Source: Oscillospiraceae bacterium
GTDB lineage: Bacteria > Bacillota_A > Clostridia > Oscillospirales > Oscillospiraceae
Assembly: GCA_017627975.1 (NCBI GenBank)
Contig: JAGAFT010000248.1
Location: forward strand, 1-8,893
Direction of reading: 5' to 3'
DNA: 8,893 bases
Made by a program: the position numbers and the translations under genes. Positions within the stretch are counted from its first letter, which is position 1, and each line of letters opens with the position of its first letter. Positions 1-5,822 of the stretch are shown piece by piece. The notes under the pieces are model-generated. The model was not told where the DNA came from. It was given only the letters and a program-made list of their open reading frames with translations, and did not search any database.

Positions 1-325
1 AGTCCATGATGGTGCCGGCGCCGAAGGCCACGATCACATCGGGGTGGTCGAGCTGCTTCATCATGTTCTCGATCAGGCCCTTTTCGGAGAAGAGCCCCTT
101 GGACTCCAGGACGATCTCCTGGTCGGCCTTGACATGCTTGCCCTCGGTCAGCTTGTAGATGACGGTATCATAGACCACCGCACGCCGGCCGGTGAGGCCG
201 AGCTCTTCCATATACTCCTCAAAATGGTCCAGAGCGCCGTAGTCAACGACAACCTTCTTTGTCTCCAGGGTGTGGGTCCGGCCGCAGCGGCAGGGGCCGG
301 TGTACTGCGCGCAGTTCATAATCAT
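1..325 (-). CDS. Glycerol-1-phosphate dehydrogenase-like protein (EgsA/AraM family), N-terminal part
   Basis: This is the first 108 codons of a minus-strand gene that runs off the left edge. The protein starts MIMNCAQYTGPCRCGRTH and reaches a glycine-rich FGAGTIMD motif at about residues 101-108. A Cys-x-Cys-Gly-x-x-His segment near the N-terminus and a G-[SA]-G-T-I-x-D nucleotide-binding motif are features I associate with sn-glycerol-1-phosphate dehydrogenases (EgsA/AraM) in the iron-alcohol-dehydrogenase/dehydroquinate-synthase superfamily. These are NAD(P)-dependent, metal-dependent cytoplasmic enzymes that interconvert dihydroxyacetone phosphate and glycerol-1-phosphate. The start at 325 is preferred over the in-frame ATG at 319 because AAGGAG (337-342 read on the minus strand) lies 11 nt upstream of it. 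The metal-ligand region is outside the window, so another polyol-phosphate dehydrogenase or dehydroquinate-synthase-like enzyme remains possible. It is transcribed away from the TRAP operon and may be functionally unrelated. Confidence 0.68.
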   Translation of the reverse strand, partial: MIMNCAQYTGPCRCGRTHTLETKKVVVDYGALDHFEEYMEELGLTGRRAVVYDTVIYKLTEGKHVKADQEIVLESKGLFSEKGLIENMMKQLDHPDVIVAFGAGTIMD

Positions 326-412
326 AGGGCTGCAATCTCCTTCAAGTTCATTTCAATCAATTCAGTTCCATTTTTGTTCAACATGCTCAAAAACGGCTGT
401 ATTTGTTTTCTG

Positions 413-441
413 AGAATACTTCATTCGCACAGAATTGTCAA
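413..441 (-). promoter_or_regulatory. Promoter of the dehydrogenase-like gene
   Basis: Read on the minus strand, TTGACA (436-441) is followed after exactly 17 nt by TATTCT (413-418). This is a full -35 match and a 4/6 -10 match for the housekeeping sigma factor. Transcription would begin near 406, giving an untranslated leader of about 80 nt before the start codon at 325. Confidence 0.6.
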
Positions 442-560
442 TAGCAAATTGGACCGGGCTGGGGCGATTGGAAAAGGAATCGCAAGTTTTTCTTCGTCAA
501 TACCGCAAACCTCACAAAAATCGCTTCTCCATTTTGTGCAATCAGTCAAAAGCGTCCCTT

Positions 561-579
561 CAACCTATCTGACAGGTTG
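561..579. promoter_or_regulatory. 19-bp palindrome, candidate operator of TRAP operon 1
   Basis: CAACCTATCTGACAGGTTG is a near-perfect palindrome: 16 of the 18 paired positions match around a central base. It overlaps the first three bases of the -35 hexamer at 577-582, a position where a bound protein would affect RNA polymerase. The TGTC-x-GACA-like core resembles operators of GntR/FadR-type regulators, but no such regulator is encoded in the window, so the binding protein is unknown. Confidence 0.5.
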
Positions 580-605
580 ACATTTCTGGCTTTTGCGCGT
601 ATAGT
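577..605 (+). promoter_or_regulatory. Promoter of TRAP operon 1
   Basis: TTGACA (577-582) and TATAGT (600-605) are separated by exactly 17 nt, a near-consensus housekeeping promoter pointing at dctP1. The predicted start near 612 leaves an untranslated leader of about 230 nt. This is unusually long for a simple transporter operon. Confidence 0.65.
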
Positions 606-784
606 TTAGTCAGTATTCACAGGATGTTAATAATTTTCGCCGGGTTCTGAGTCCCCCTTTTATATCGCTTTTCTTCTTCCGTCAGCCGTGTTTCAGCGGC
701 TGATCACCCATTTTTAGCGGTTTTCTATTATGTAAACAGCTGCTTTCGCGGGTCGGGAGGAGACTTCTTCGCGGTCTTGGTATG

Positions 785-816
785 TGGTTAACGTGCAATG
801 CACGAATATATAACCA
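785..816 (+). promoter_or_regulatory. Nested inverted repeat in the dctP1 leader
   Basis: An inner 13-base palindrome, CGTGCA-A-TGCACG (792-804), lies inside an outer repeat TGGTTA (785-790) / TAACCA (811-816). As RNA this would form a stem with a small internal loop, ending 11 nt before the AAGGA ribosome binding site at 828-832. As DNA it could instead be a protein-binding site. No T-tract follows, so it is not a terminator. Confidence 0.4.
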
Positions 817-842
817 AATAAAATGAAAAGGATGGCAAAATC

Positions 843-1877
843 ATGAAAAAACTCCTCGCAATGCTGATGGTCATGGCCATGATCTTTTCGCTCGCAGCCG
901 TCGGAACGGCCTATGCGGACGATGCGGATGACTTCCACATTGACCTGACCTACTCCAACGTCTTCAACCCCGCCGAGTGGAACTACAAGGCGGCCGAACT
1001 CTTCGCCGAAGCCGTCACCGAGCGGACCGAAGGCCACATCACCGTGACCTATCACGGTCTGAACGAGCTGGACTGCTACGCCGACTCTCTGGTTCACGCC
1101 TACAACGGCGACAACTGGATCGGTCTGGAAGAGCCCTCCCTGTTCGCCGAGTATGTCGGTGACTGCGCCGTTCTGGCCGGCCCGATGCTCTTCACCAACG
1201 ACGAAGAGTACAACTACATCATGGGCTCTGAGATCGTGAAGGACATCACCGATCGTCTGGCGGAAGAGAACATCCACGTTCTCGATACCCACTACTCCTT
1301 CGGCTATCGCTCCGTCGTCACCAACAAGGACATCTATAAGCCCGAAGACCTGAACGGTGTCAAGCTCCGCTCCACCACCGCCCCGCTGTTCATCAAGACC
1401 ATCGAGTGCCTGGGCGCCACCCCGGTTCCCATGAGCTTCACCGAGTGCCTTTCCTCCATCTCCTCCGGTGTTGTCGACGGCTTTGAAGGCTCCACCTCCA
1501 CCCTCGCCGGTGCCGGCGCCCCCTATGAGCTGGTCAAGAAGGTCGCTCTGACCAACCACTTCATCGCAACCCGCTGGCTGTTCATGGCTCAGGATGTCTA
1601 TGAATCCATCCCTGAGAAGTGGCGCGACATCCTCGATGAGTGCGCGCTTGAGTTCGGTATGTGGGAGCAGACCTCCTGCGCCGATGACGAGCAGGTTCAG
1701 ATTGAGAAGATGAAGAACGAAGACGGCGTGACCTGGAACGAAGTCGACATCGACGCCTTCACCGAGGCCTGCGCGCCGGTCTATGACTGGATCGTTGAAG
1801 AGTACGGTGCCAACCCCGACCTGCATCAGCAGCTGGTCGACGCCCTCGCCGCGTTCCGCGCCGAGAAGGCCGCCTGA
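843..1877 (+). CDS. dctP: TRAP transporter solute-binding protein DctP (operon 1)
   Basis: This 344-residue secreted binding protein captures an acidic solute outside the membrane and hands it to the DctQ-DctM pair. Residues 1-25 form a Sec signal peptide (MKKLLAML...GTAYA) cut before DDADD; there is no lipobox cysteine. The DctP fold follows, with the family's hallmark segments: NWIGLEEPSL (91-100), GYR (R156) and LNGVKLRS with R176, the position of the conserved arginine that binds substrate carboxylate in this family, then GATPVPMSFTE (191-201) and SSGVVDGFEG (207-216). Length is normal for the family. AAGGA at 828-832 lies 10 nt before the ATG. A 124-nt gap with a 12-bp hairpin separates it from dctQ1. 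The substrate cannot be read from the sequence; dicarboxylates, sugar acids and keto acids are all known for the family. Confidence 0.93.
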   Translation: MKKLLAMLMVMAMIFSLAAVGTAYADDADDFHIDLTYSNVFNPAEWNYKAAELFAEAVTERTEGHITVTYHGLNELDCYADSLVHAYNGDNWIGLEEPSLFAEYVGDCAVLAGPMLFTNDEEYNYIMGSEIVKDITDRLAEENIHVLDTHYSFGYRSVVTNKDIYKPEDLNGVKLRSTTAPLFIKTIECLGATPVPMSFTECLSSISSGVVDGFEGSTSTLAGAGAPYELVKKVALTNHFIATRWLFMAQDVYESIPEKWRDILDECALEFGMWEQTSCADDEQVQIEKMKNEDGVTWNEVDIDAFTEACAPVYDWIVEEYGANPDLHQQLVDALAAFRAEKAA

Positions 1878-1916
1878 TTCTCTCGCGAACTTTATCATTC
1901 CCAAGACGTAAACGAC

Positions 1917-1944
1917 TGGACTGCCCGGTTTTCCGGGCAGTCCA
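1917..1944 (+). promoter_or_regulatory. Intercistronic hairpin between dctP1 and dctQ1
   Basis: A perfect 12-bp inverted repeat, TGGACTGCCCGG and its complement, encloses a TTTT loop. The bases that follow (TGTCGGGTATTAG) contain no T-tract, so it is unlikely to be an efficient intrinsic terminator. A stable stem just after the binding-protein gene could protect the dctP mRNA 3' end or partly reduce downstream transcription. The second TRAP operon has a comparable hairpin at the same position. Confidence 0.7.
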
Positions 1945-2001
1945 TGTCGGGTATTAGCCCCTGTTATGATTCTGTAAAGAAAGCAGATTATGTGATTGCC
2001 T

Positions 2002-2595
2002 ATGAAAAAGAAACCTCTTTTTAAGCGGATTATGACCAACCTTGACGCGGTCATCTGCGGCGTGACGCTGACGATCTGCGTGATTCTCGTCAATGCCAAC
2101 GTCATTTTTCGCTATTTTCTGAACAACCCCATCAAGTGGACCGATGAAGTGGTGACGAGCCTCTTCATCTGGACCGTCTTCATGGGCAGCGCCTATGCCC
2201 ACCGCAAGCATGCGCACCTGGGCGTCGACATTGTGGTCAACCTCATCCATGGCAAGGCCCGGAGCATCATCGAGTTTGTCATGGATATTCTGCAGATTCT
2301 GATTCTGATTCTGCTGACTTACATCAGTGCGCAGTATGTCTGTGCGCTGATCTGGAAGCGCGGTATTGTCTTCGAGTGGGTGGAAGGCGCGCTTAAATAC
2401 GTCGGGCAGATCAAATATACCTACACCGACACGCTCCGTATCCCCAAATGGTACACCGGCATTGCCGTTCCGCTCGGCTTCGGCCTCTCACTGATTTATG
2501 CAATCTACTTCTTCCTGCGCGACCGCCTGCACCTCATTAAGGCAAAGCCCCAGGAAGAGTCTGAAAAAATCGTCGAGGAAGGAGGAGCCTACTGA
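2002..2595 (+). CDS. dctQ: TRAP transporter small membrane subunit DctQ (operon 1)
   Basis: This 197-residue membrane protein pairs with DctM to form the TRAP transporter core. Four membrane segments are visible at about 15-35, 50-66, 91-115 and 153-172. The DctQ signature lies between the first two: NVIFRYFLNNPIKWTDEV (33-50), then the family's F-x-W-T-x-F-x-G pattern and the HLGVD motif. Compared with DctQ2 it carries about 20 extra residues between membrane segments 3 and 4 (about 118-145, rich in aromatic and basic residues), and a longer acidic C-terminus. The start is uncertain: the ATG at 2002 is used here, but an in-frame TTG at 1996 would be closer to the weak AAAGAAAG upstream. Its stop codon overlaps the dctM1 start by one base (TGATG), indicating translational coupling. 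Confidence 0.9.
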   Translation: MKKKPLFKRIMTNLDAVICGVTLTICVILVNANVIFRYFLNNPIKWTDEVVTSLFIWTVFMGSAYAHRKHAHLGVDIVVNLIHGKARSIIEFVMDILQILILILLTYISAQYVCALIWKRGIVFEWVEGALKYVGQIKYTYTDTLRIPKWYTGIAVPLGFGLSLIYAIYFFLRDRLHLIKAKPQEESEKIVEEGGAY

Positions 2596-3923
2596 TGCTG
2601 ACCTTTACCAACCTGATCCCGATCTTCCTGGTCTTCATCCTCTACTTTCTCGGCATGCCGATCGTCTATGCGCTCTTCGGCTCCACCTTCTTCTACTTCC
2701 TGTTCATCAACACCACGGTTCAGCCCTGGACCATTCTCCAGAAGGTCATGAACTCCACCGGGTCCTTCTCCATGCTGGCGATCCCCTTCTTCGTCATGTC
2801 CGGCTCGGTCATGAACTACGGCGGCATCAGCGACAAGATGATGGACTTCTGTGAATGCGTGACCGGTCACATGAAGGGCGGCCTTGCCCAGGTCAACGTG
2901 CTGCTGAGCATGCTGATGGGCGGCTGCTCGGGCTCGGCCAACGCCGACTGCGCCATGCAGTCGAAGATGCTGGTCCCGGAGATGGAGAAGCGCGGATACT
3001 CCAAGGCCTTCTCCGCCGCCATCACCGCAGCCTCATCGGCGGCCACCCCGGTCATTCCTCCCGGAGTCAACCTGATCGTCTACTCGCTGATCGCCCAGGC
3101 CTCCCTCGGCCGTATCTTCGCGGCAGGCTACGTCCCCGGCATTCTGATGAGCATCTCGATGATGATCGTTGTGACCATCATCGCGCACAAGAGAAACTAT
3201 CCCACCACGCGTGACAAGTTCCCGCCCATCACGACGGTGCTGAAGCAGGCGTTCATCTCCTTCTGGGGTCTGTTCTTCCCCTTCGGCATCATCCTCGGTA
3301 TGCGCTTCGGTCTGTTTACGCCGGCCGAAGGCGGCGCTGTGGCGGTGCTGTACTGCTTCATCATCGGCAAGTTCGTGTACCGGCAGCTCAGCTTCCGGAA
3401 GCACTTTATCTCCATCATGCTCGACACCATCGCCGGCACCTCCAGCGTCGTGCTGATCATGGTCTCGGCCAGCACCTTCGGCCAGTACATGAGCATGATT
3501 AACCTGCCGAAGATTGTCGCGAGCTCCATCACCAACCTGACCACCAACCGCTACGTGTTCCTGATGCTGGTGAATGTGGTTCTGCTGATCATGGGCATGT
3601 TCCTCGAAGGCGGCGCCGCGCTGATGATCGCGACCCCGCTGCTGCTGCCGGTGGCCAAGAACCTCGGCATCGACACCATCCATTTCGGCCTGGTCTGCAT
3701 CGTCAACATCATGATCGGCGGCATCACGCCTCCCTTCGGTTCCATGATGTTCACGACCTGCGGTATCACCGGCTGCAAGATCAGCGCCTTTATCAAGGAA
3801 GTCTGGCCATTCATCATATGCCTCTTCCTTGTGCTGCTGCTCATCACCTTTGTGCCCTGGCTGGTCACCATCGTTCCCGACCTGGTCTACGGCACGGCAA
3901 GCGGCAACCTGGTGAACTTCTAG
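2595..3923 (+). CDS. dctM: TRAP transporter large membrane subunit DctM (operon 1)
   Basis: This is the 442-residue transport subunit, which moves the solute in by secondary transport, normally coupled to Na+. It is highly hydrophobic, with about a dozen membrane segments and the two-fold repeat of the family. The first repeat has GGCSGSANAD (109-118) followed by IPPGVN (154-159). The middle has FTPAEGG (241-247). The second repeat has GMFLEGGAAL (334-343) and GGITPPFGSMMF (375-386). Length is normal. AAGGAGG at 2579-2585 sits 9 nt before the ATG, which overlaps the dctQ1 stop. It is very similar to DctM2 throughout, by eye around 60% identical. A strong hairpin terminator follows 26 nt after the stop. 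IPPG replaces the more usual IPPS of many DctM proteins, and DctM2 shares this change, which points to a distinct subgroup. Confidence 0.95.
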   Translation: MLTFTNLIPIFLVFILYFLGMPIVYALFGSTFFYFLFINTTVQPWTILQKVMNSTGSFSMLAIPFFVMSGSVMNYGGISDKMMDFCECVTGHMKGGLAQVNVLLSMLMGGCSGSANADCAMQSKMLVPEMEKRGYSKAFSAAITAASSAATPVIPPGVNLIVYSLIAQASLGRIFAAGYVPGILMSISMMIVVTIIAHKRNYPTTRDKFPPITTVLKQAFISFWGLFFPFGIILGMRFGLFTPAEGGAVAVLYCFIIGKFVYRQLSFRKHFISIMLDTIAGTSSVVLIMVSASTFGQYMSMINLPKIVASSITNLTTNRYVFLMLVNVVLLIMGMFLEGGAALMIATPLLLPVAKNLGIDTIHFGLVCIVNIMIGGITPPFGSMMFTTCGITGCKISAFIKEVWPFIICLFLVLLLITFVPWLVTIVPDLVYGTASGNLVNF

Positions 3924-3949
3924 TTTTTCGGTGCATGCACATGATAAGC

Positions 3950-3975
3950 AACACCCCGCCTTTCGGCGGGGTGTT
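3950..3975 (+). terminator. Terminator of TRAP operon 1
   Basis: A perfect 11-bp GC-rich stem, AACACCCCGCC and its complement, closes a TTTC loop and is followed by CTTTCTC. It lies 26 nt after the dctM1 stop and only 8 nt beyond the stop of the converging YcxB gene at 3984. Read leftward, the flank (GCTTATCATG) has few Ts, so it should act mainly on rightward transcription, perhaps weakly on leftward. Confidence 0.82.
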
Positions 3976-3983
3976 CTTTCTCG

Positions 3984-4571
3984 TCAGAGATGCTCCGGCT
4001 CGCTGTTGCGCTCCCGGAGCCAGTCCCGAATCCGCTGGAACAGGGACGGACGCCGGCGGTAGAATTTCTTCCCGGTTTTCCACTCTACAAACGAAACGAA
4101 GTCCTTCTGCTTCTCGCCCAGGGCTGTCTTCGGGATGCAGTATCCCCCGTTCGGCGTTGGGAAGAGGTAGAAGAAATTCAGATCCTCGCCCAGTTTCAGA
4201 ATCTCTCCGTAGCCCACCGGGGTCAGCTTCTCCTCGTCCGGTTTTCCCGGATGGAAGGTAATCTCGATTCCCTTGTCGGTGAAGCAATAGCGGGAGGAGG
4301 GAAAGCCTTTTCCTGATGCCTTGATGGCCTCGGTCAGCTTTTTCGCCGTGTGGTTGGAGGCGCTGTAGGTGCTGGTCATGAGATAGGCGCCGTAGGCCAC
4401 CAGGGCGATTCCCCAGAAGCGGCTGAAATACATCGCCCCGACGGCGATGGCCGCAAGGCTCAGAAGGTTGCGGGCGATGAAGTTTCTTGTGCAGAAGAGA
4501 TCATACTGCATGTGCGAAAGCGCGATGAGGCTGTCCTCGTTGTGTTCCATGGTGATGTCATACTGAAGCAT
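3984..4571 (-). CDS. YcxB-family membrane protein
   Basis: This 195-residue protein has two adjacent membrane segments (about 33-49 and 52-68) after a short N-terminal region. A cytoplasmic YcxB-like domain follows at about 92-165, with the typical layout: a YCFTDKGIEI strand (95-104), YGEILKLGED (121-130), then FFYLFPTPNGGYCIPK (133-148). The C-terminus is very basic (KKFYRRR, 168-174). The biochemical role of this family is not known. The start at 4571 is fixed by an AAAGGAG ribosome binding site 6 nt upstream; a longer reading from 4613 would lack such a site. The gene overlaps the end of the LacI regulator gene by 14 nt, so the two are almost certainly co-transcribed and coupled in translation. 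I cannot say whether it is linked to transport or is a passenger. Confidence 0.75.
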   Translation of the reverse strand: MLQYDITMEHNEDSLIALSHMQYDLFCTRNFIARNLLSLAAIAVGAMYFSRFWGIALVAYGAYLMTSTYSASNHTAKKLTEAIKASGKGFPSSRYCFTDKGIEITFHPGKPDEEKLTPVGYGEILKLGEDLNFFYLFPTPNGGYCIPKTALGEKQKDFVSFVEWKTGKKFYRRRPSLFQRIRDWLRERNSEPEHL

Positions 4572-5628
4572 TCCGGGCTCCTTTCCTCGGTGCGGCGGTA
4601 CTGCCGCGGACAATCAGACGGCTGCGGTATTCCAGGCGTGTAATCGGATAATCCGCCTGCTTTTCGCTGCGCTCCTCCATTCGCCCGCGGAGCAGATGGA
4701 AGGCGCTTGCGCCGTGGTCCTGGGTCGAATGATCGACCGTGGTGAGCTCCATGCGGTGGAAGCCCGACGGGAACACATTGTCAAAGCCGCAGAGACTGTA
4801 GTCCTCCGGGACACGGTATCCCTTCTCCAGCAGCCCGTCCAGCACGCCGTAGCCCACCATGTCGTTGATGGCGACGATCCCGGTGATCTTCGGGTTCTGG
4901 ATGCACTCATAGGCAAGCTCCCTCCCGGAATCCATCTCAATGGAAACCGACTGGATCTCCTGCTCATATTTGTTGTCCTTGCAGTAGACCGAGACGCTTC
5001 CCTCCGGGCAGAGACGCCGAAAGGCATCCTGCAGCCCCTCGCAGCGCCGAACGCGGGAAATGTGGTGCGCATTCAGGGAGGTTGTAAGATAGGCAATGTG
5101 GCGGTGTCCCAGTCCGATGAGATGCTCGGCCACCATCTGGCCCGCCTGGAAGTTGTTCACGTCGACGGTGTCGATCCCCAGCTCGTTGACGATGTCCCCG
5201 ATTGCGACAATCGGGATATGGCGGTCAATCTCCCGGGCCCGTTTCGCCTGCAGCGGGTTCATGAGGTAGATGATCCCGGATACCCGCTGCTGCTCCAGCA
5301 GGTTCAGAATGGAGAGCTCGATGTTGGGATTCCAATAGGTGTTGTAGATATGCGCAATGTAGCCGCTGGCCAGTGCGGCCCGGTCAATGCCCATCATGAT
5401 CGTGGTGTGATAGGCATTGTTGACCGATGGACTGATCACGGCGATCTGTCTGATTCTGTTCCGCGCCGAGGGAACCGTATACTGCAGCATTCTCGCTGTC
5501 TCCAGGACACGGCTGACCAGCTCGGGTGTAAAACGGGAGAGATTCTTCCCGTTCAGGATCATCGAAACGCTGGCGGTTGTGACCCCGGTTGCGTCCGCGA
5601 TGTCCCGCAGTGTAACTTTCTTGCTCAT
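4558..5628 (-). CDS. LacI-family transcriptional regulator
   Basis: This 356-residue repressor-type protein has an N-terminal LacI helix-turn-helix (VTLRDIADATG, 5-15; TTASVSMILNGK, 17-28). A periplasmic-binding-protein-like effector domain follows (about 60-340), with the family marks GHRHIAYLT (174-182), VAINDMVGYGVLDGL (252-266), VPEDYSLCGFDNV (273-285) and LTTVDH (295-300). The start at 5628 is chosen because it begins MSKKVTLRDIA, as LacI proteins do, and because AAAGGA (5639-5644) lies 10 nt upstream. The hinge between the DNA-binding and effector domains is short and lacks the usual PNxxARxL pattern. The gene is divergent from dctP2, 279 nt away, so control of TRAP operon 2 in response to its solute or a breakdown product is the likely role. 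A palindrome over its own promoter suggests autoregulation. The effector cannot be deduced. Confidence 0.93.
   Translation of the reverse strand: MSKKVTLRDIADATGVTTASVSMILNGKNLSRFTPELVSRVLETARMLQYTVPSARNRIRQIAVISPSVNNAYHTTIMMGIDRAALASGYIAHIYNTYWNPNIELSILNLLEQQRVSGIIYLMNPLQAKRAREIDRHIPIVAIGDIVNELGIDTVDVNNFQAGQMVAEHLIGLGHRHIAYLTTSLNAHHISRVRRCEGLQDAFRRLCPEGSVSVYCKDNKYEQEIQSVSIEMDSGRELAYECIQNPKITGIVAINDMVGYGVLDGLLEKGYRVPEDYSLCGFDNVFPSGFHRMELTTVDHSTQDHGASAFHLLRGRMEERSEKQADYPITRLEYRSRLIVRGSTAAPRKGARNASV
4578..4584 (-). promoter_or_regulatory. Ribosome binding site that fixes the YcxB start
   Basis: AAAGGAG read on the minus strand lies 6 nt upstream of the ATG at 4571, inside the last codons of the LacI gene. 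It decides in favour of this start and allows ribosomes ending the regulator to restart on ycxB. Confidence 0.7.
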
Positions 5629-5694
5629 GGTCGATTCATCCTTTGCCCTGCCCTTCGTTTTGTCAAAAAAGGCACAATCGCCGTTTAAGATCGT

Positions 5695-5707
5695 GTTTAA
5701 ATTAAAC
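5695..5707. promoter_or_regulatory. Palindrome over the lacI -10, candidate operator
   Basis: GTTTAA-A-TTAAAC is a perfect 13-bp palindrome covering the -10 element of the regulator's own promoter (5701-5706). A further GTTTAA half-site lies 12 bp away at 5683-5688. The position suits autorepression, but the core lacks the central CG common in LacI-family sites, so the link to this regulator is only positional. Confidence 0.4.
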
Positions 5708-5729
5708 CATTTTATTAAGCATTTTTCAA
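5701..5729 (-). promoter_or_regulatory. Promoter of the lacI-ycxB operon
   Basis: On the minus strand, TTGAAA (5724-5729) and TTTAAT (5701-5706) are 17 nt apart, each one mismatch or so from consensus. A TG one base before the -10 gives an extended -10 element. Transcription would start near 5694, about 66 nt before the regulator's start codon. Confidence 0.6.
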
Positions 5730-5773
5730 CTGACATTTTGTCCAAAAAAGTGAAGCAAAAACTGGTAAAATAG

Positions 5774-5784
5774 CCGAATTTCGG
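5774..5784. promoter_or_regulatory. Small palindrome upstream of the dctP2 promoter
   Basis: CCGAA-T-TTCGG is a perfect 11-bp palindrome located 9 bp upstream of the -35 of the dctP2 promoter and upstream of the lacI promoter. This is a possible second site for the divergent regulator. It is short enough that chance cannot be excluded. Confidence 0.3.
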
Positions 5785-5793
5785 GCGTTAATA

Positions 5794-5822
5794 TTGACTT
5801 CAATTTTGATCTGTGCTAAGTT
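5794..5822 (+). promoter_or_regulatory. Promoter of TRAP operon 2
   Basis: TTGACT (5794-5799) and TAAGTT (5817-5822) are 17 nt apart, and TG at 5814-5815 forms an extended -10. The -10 itself is only a partial match. An interrupted inverted repeat TTGAT/ATCAA (5806-5830) brackets the -10. Predicted leader length to dctP2 is about 80 nt. This hexamer pair is weaker than that of operon 1, which would fit a more strictly regulated promoter. Confidence 0.5.

Larger units (their letters stand above)
326..842. other. Divergent intergenic control region upstream of TRAP operon 1
   Basis: These 517 bases contain no convincing gene and are clearly more AT-rich than the flanking coding DNA. They hold a leftward promoter (413-441), a rightward promoter (577-605) with an overlapping palindrome (561-579), and a long rightward leader. 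Smaller structures are a 6-bp inverted repeat GCGATT/AATCGC at 464-483, and a 7-bp stem TCAGCCG/CGGCTGA at 682-703 that has a run of five Ts eight bases later (711-715). A GGGAGGAG sequence at 755-762 resembles a ribosome binding site but no start codon follows at a usable distance. I recognise no known riboswitch class in the leader. Confidence 0.6.

Noticed and set aside
44..580. 178-residue open frame on the plus strand at the left edge
   Set aside because: It overlaps the dehydrogenase-like gene antisense and then runs through promoter-rich intergenic DNA; no ribosome binding site or recognisable domain.
682..715. Stem TCAGCCG/CGGCTGA followed by TTTTT as an intrinsic terminator
   Set aside because: The stem is only 7 bp with an 8-base loop, and the T-run begins eight bases after it rather than directly; too weak to call.
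782..826. 14-codon leader peptide frame (MWLTCNARIYNQIK) before dctP1
   Set aside because: The nearest ribosome-binding-like sequence is about 20 nt upstream, too far, and there is no run of regulatory codons as in attenuator peptides.
326..842. CcpA-type catabolite repression site (TGWAANCGNTNWCA) near operon 1
   Set aside because: I scanned this region and 5629-5907 by eye and found no stretch matching well enough, including the AAAAGCG region near 548-554.
714..2105. 463-residue open frame on the minus strand opposite dctP1
   Set aside because: It is a mirror of the GC-rich third codon positions of dctP1: low-complexity Gly/Val/Asp-rich sequence, no ribosome binding site and no family motifs.
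4696..5688. 330-residue open frame on the plus strand opposite lacI
   Set aside because: The minus-strand LacI protein has full domain structure; the plus-strand frame has none.
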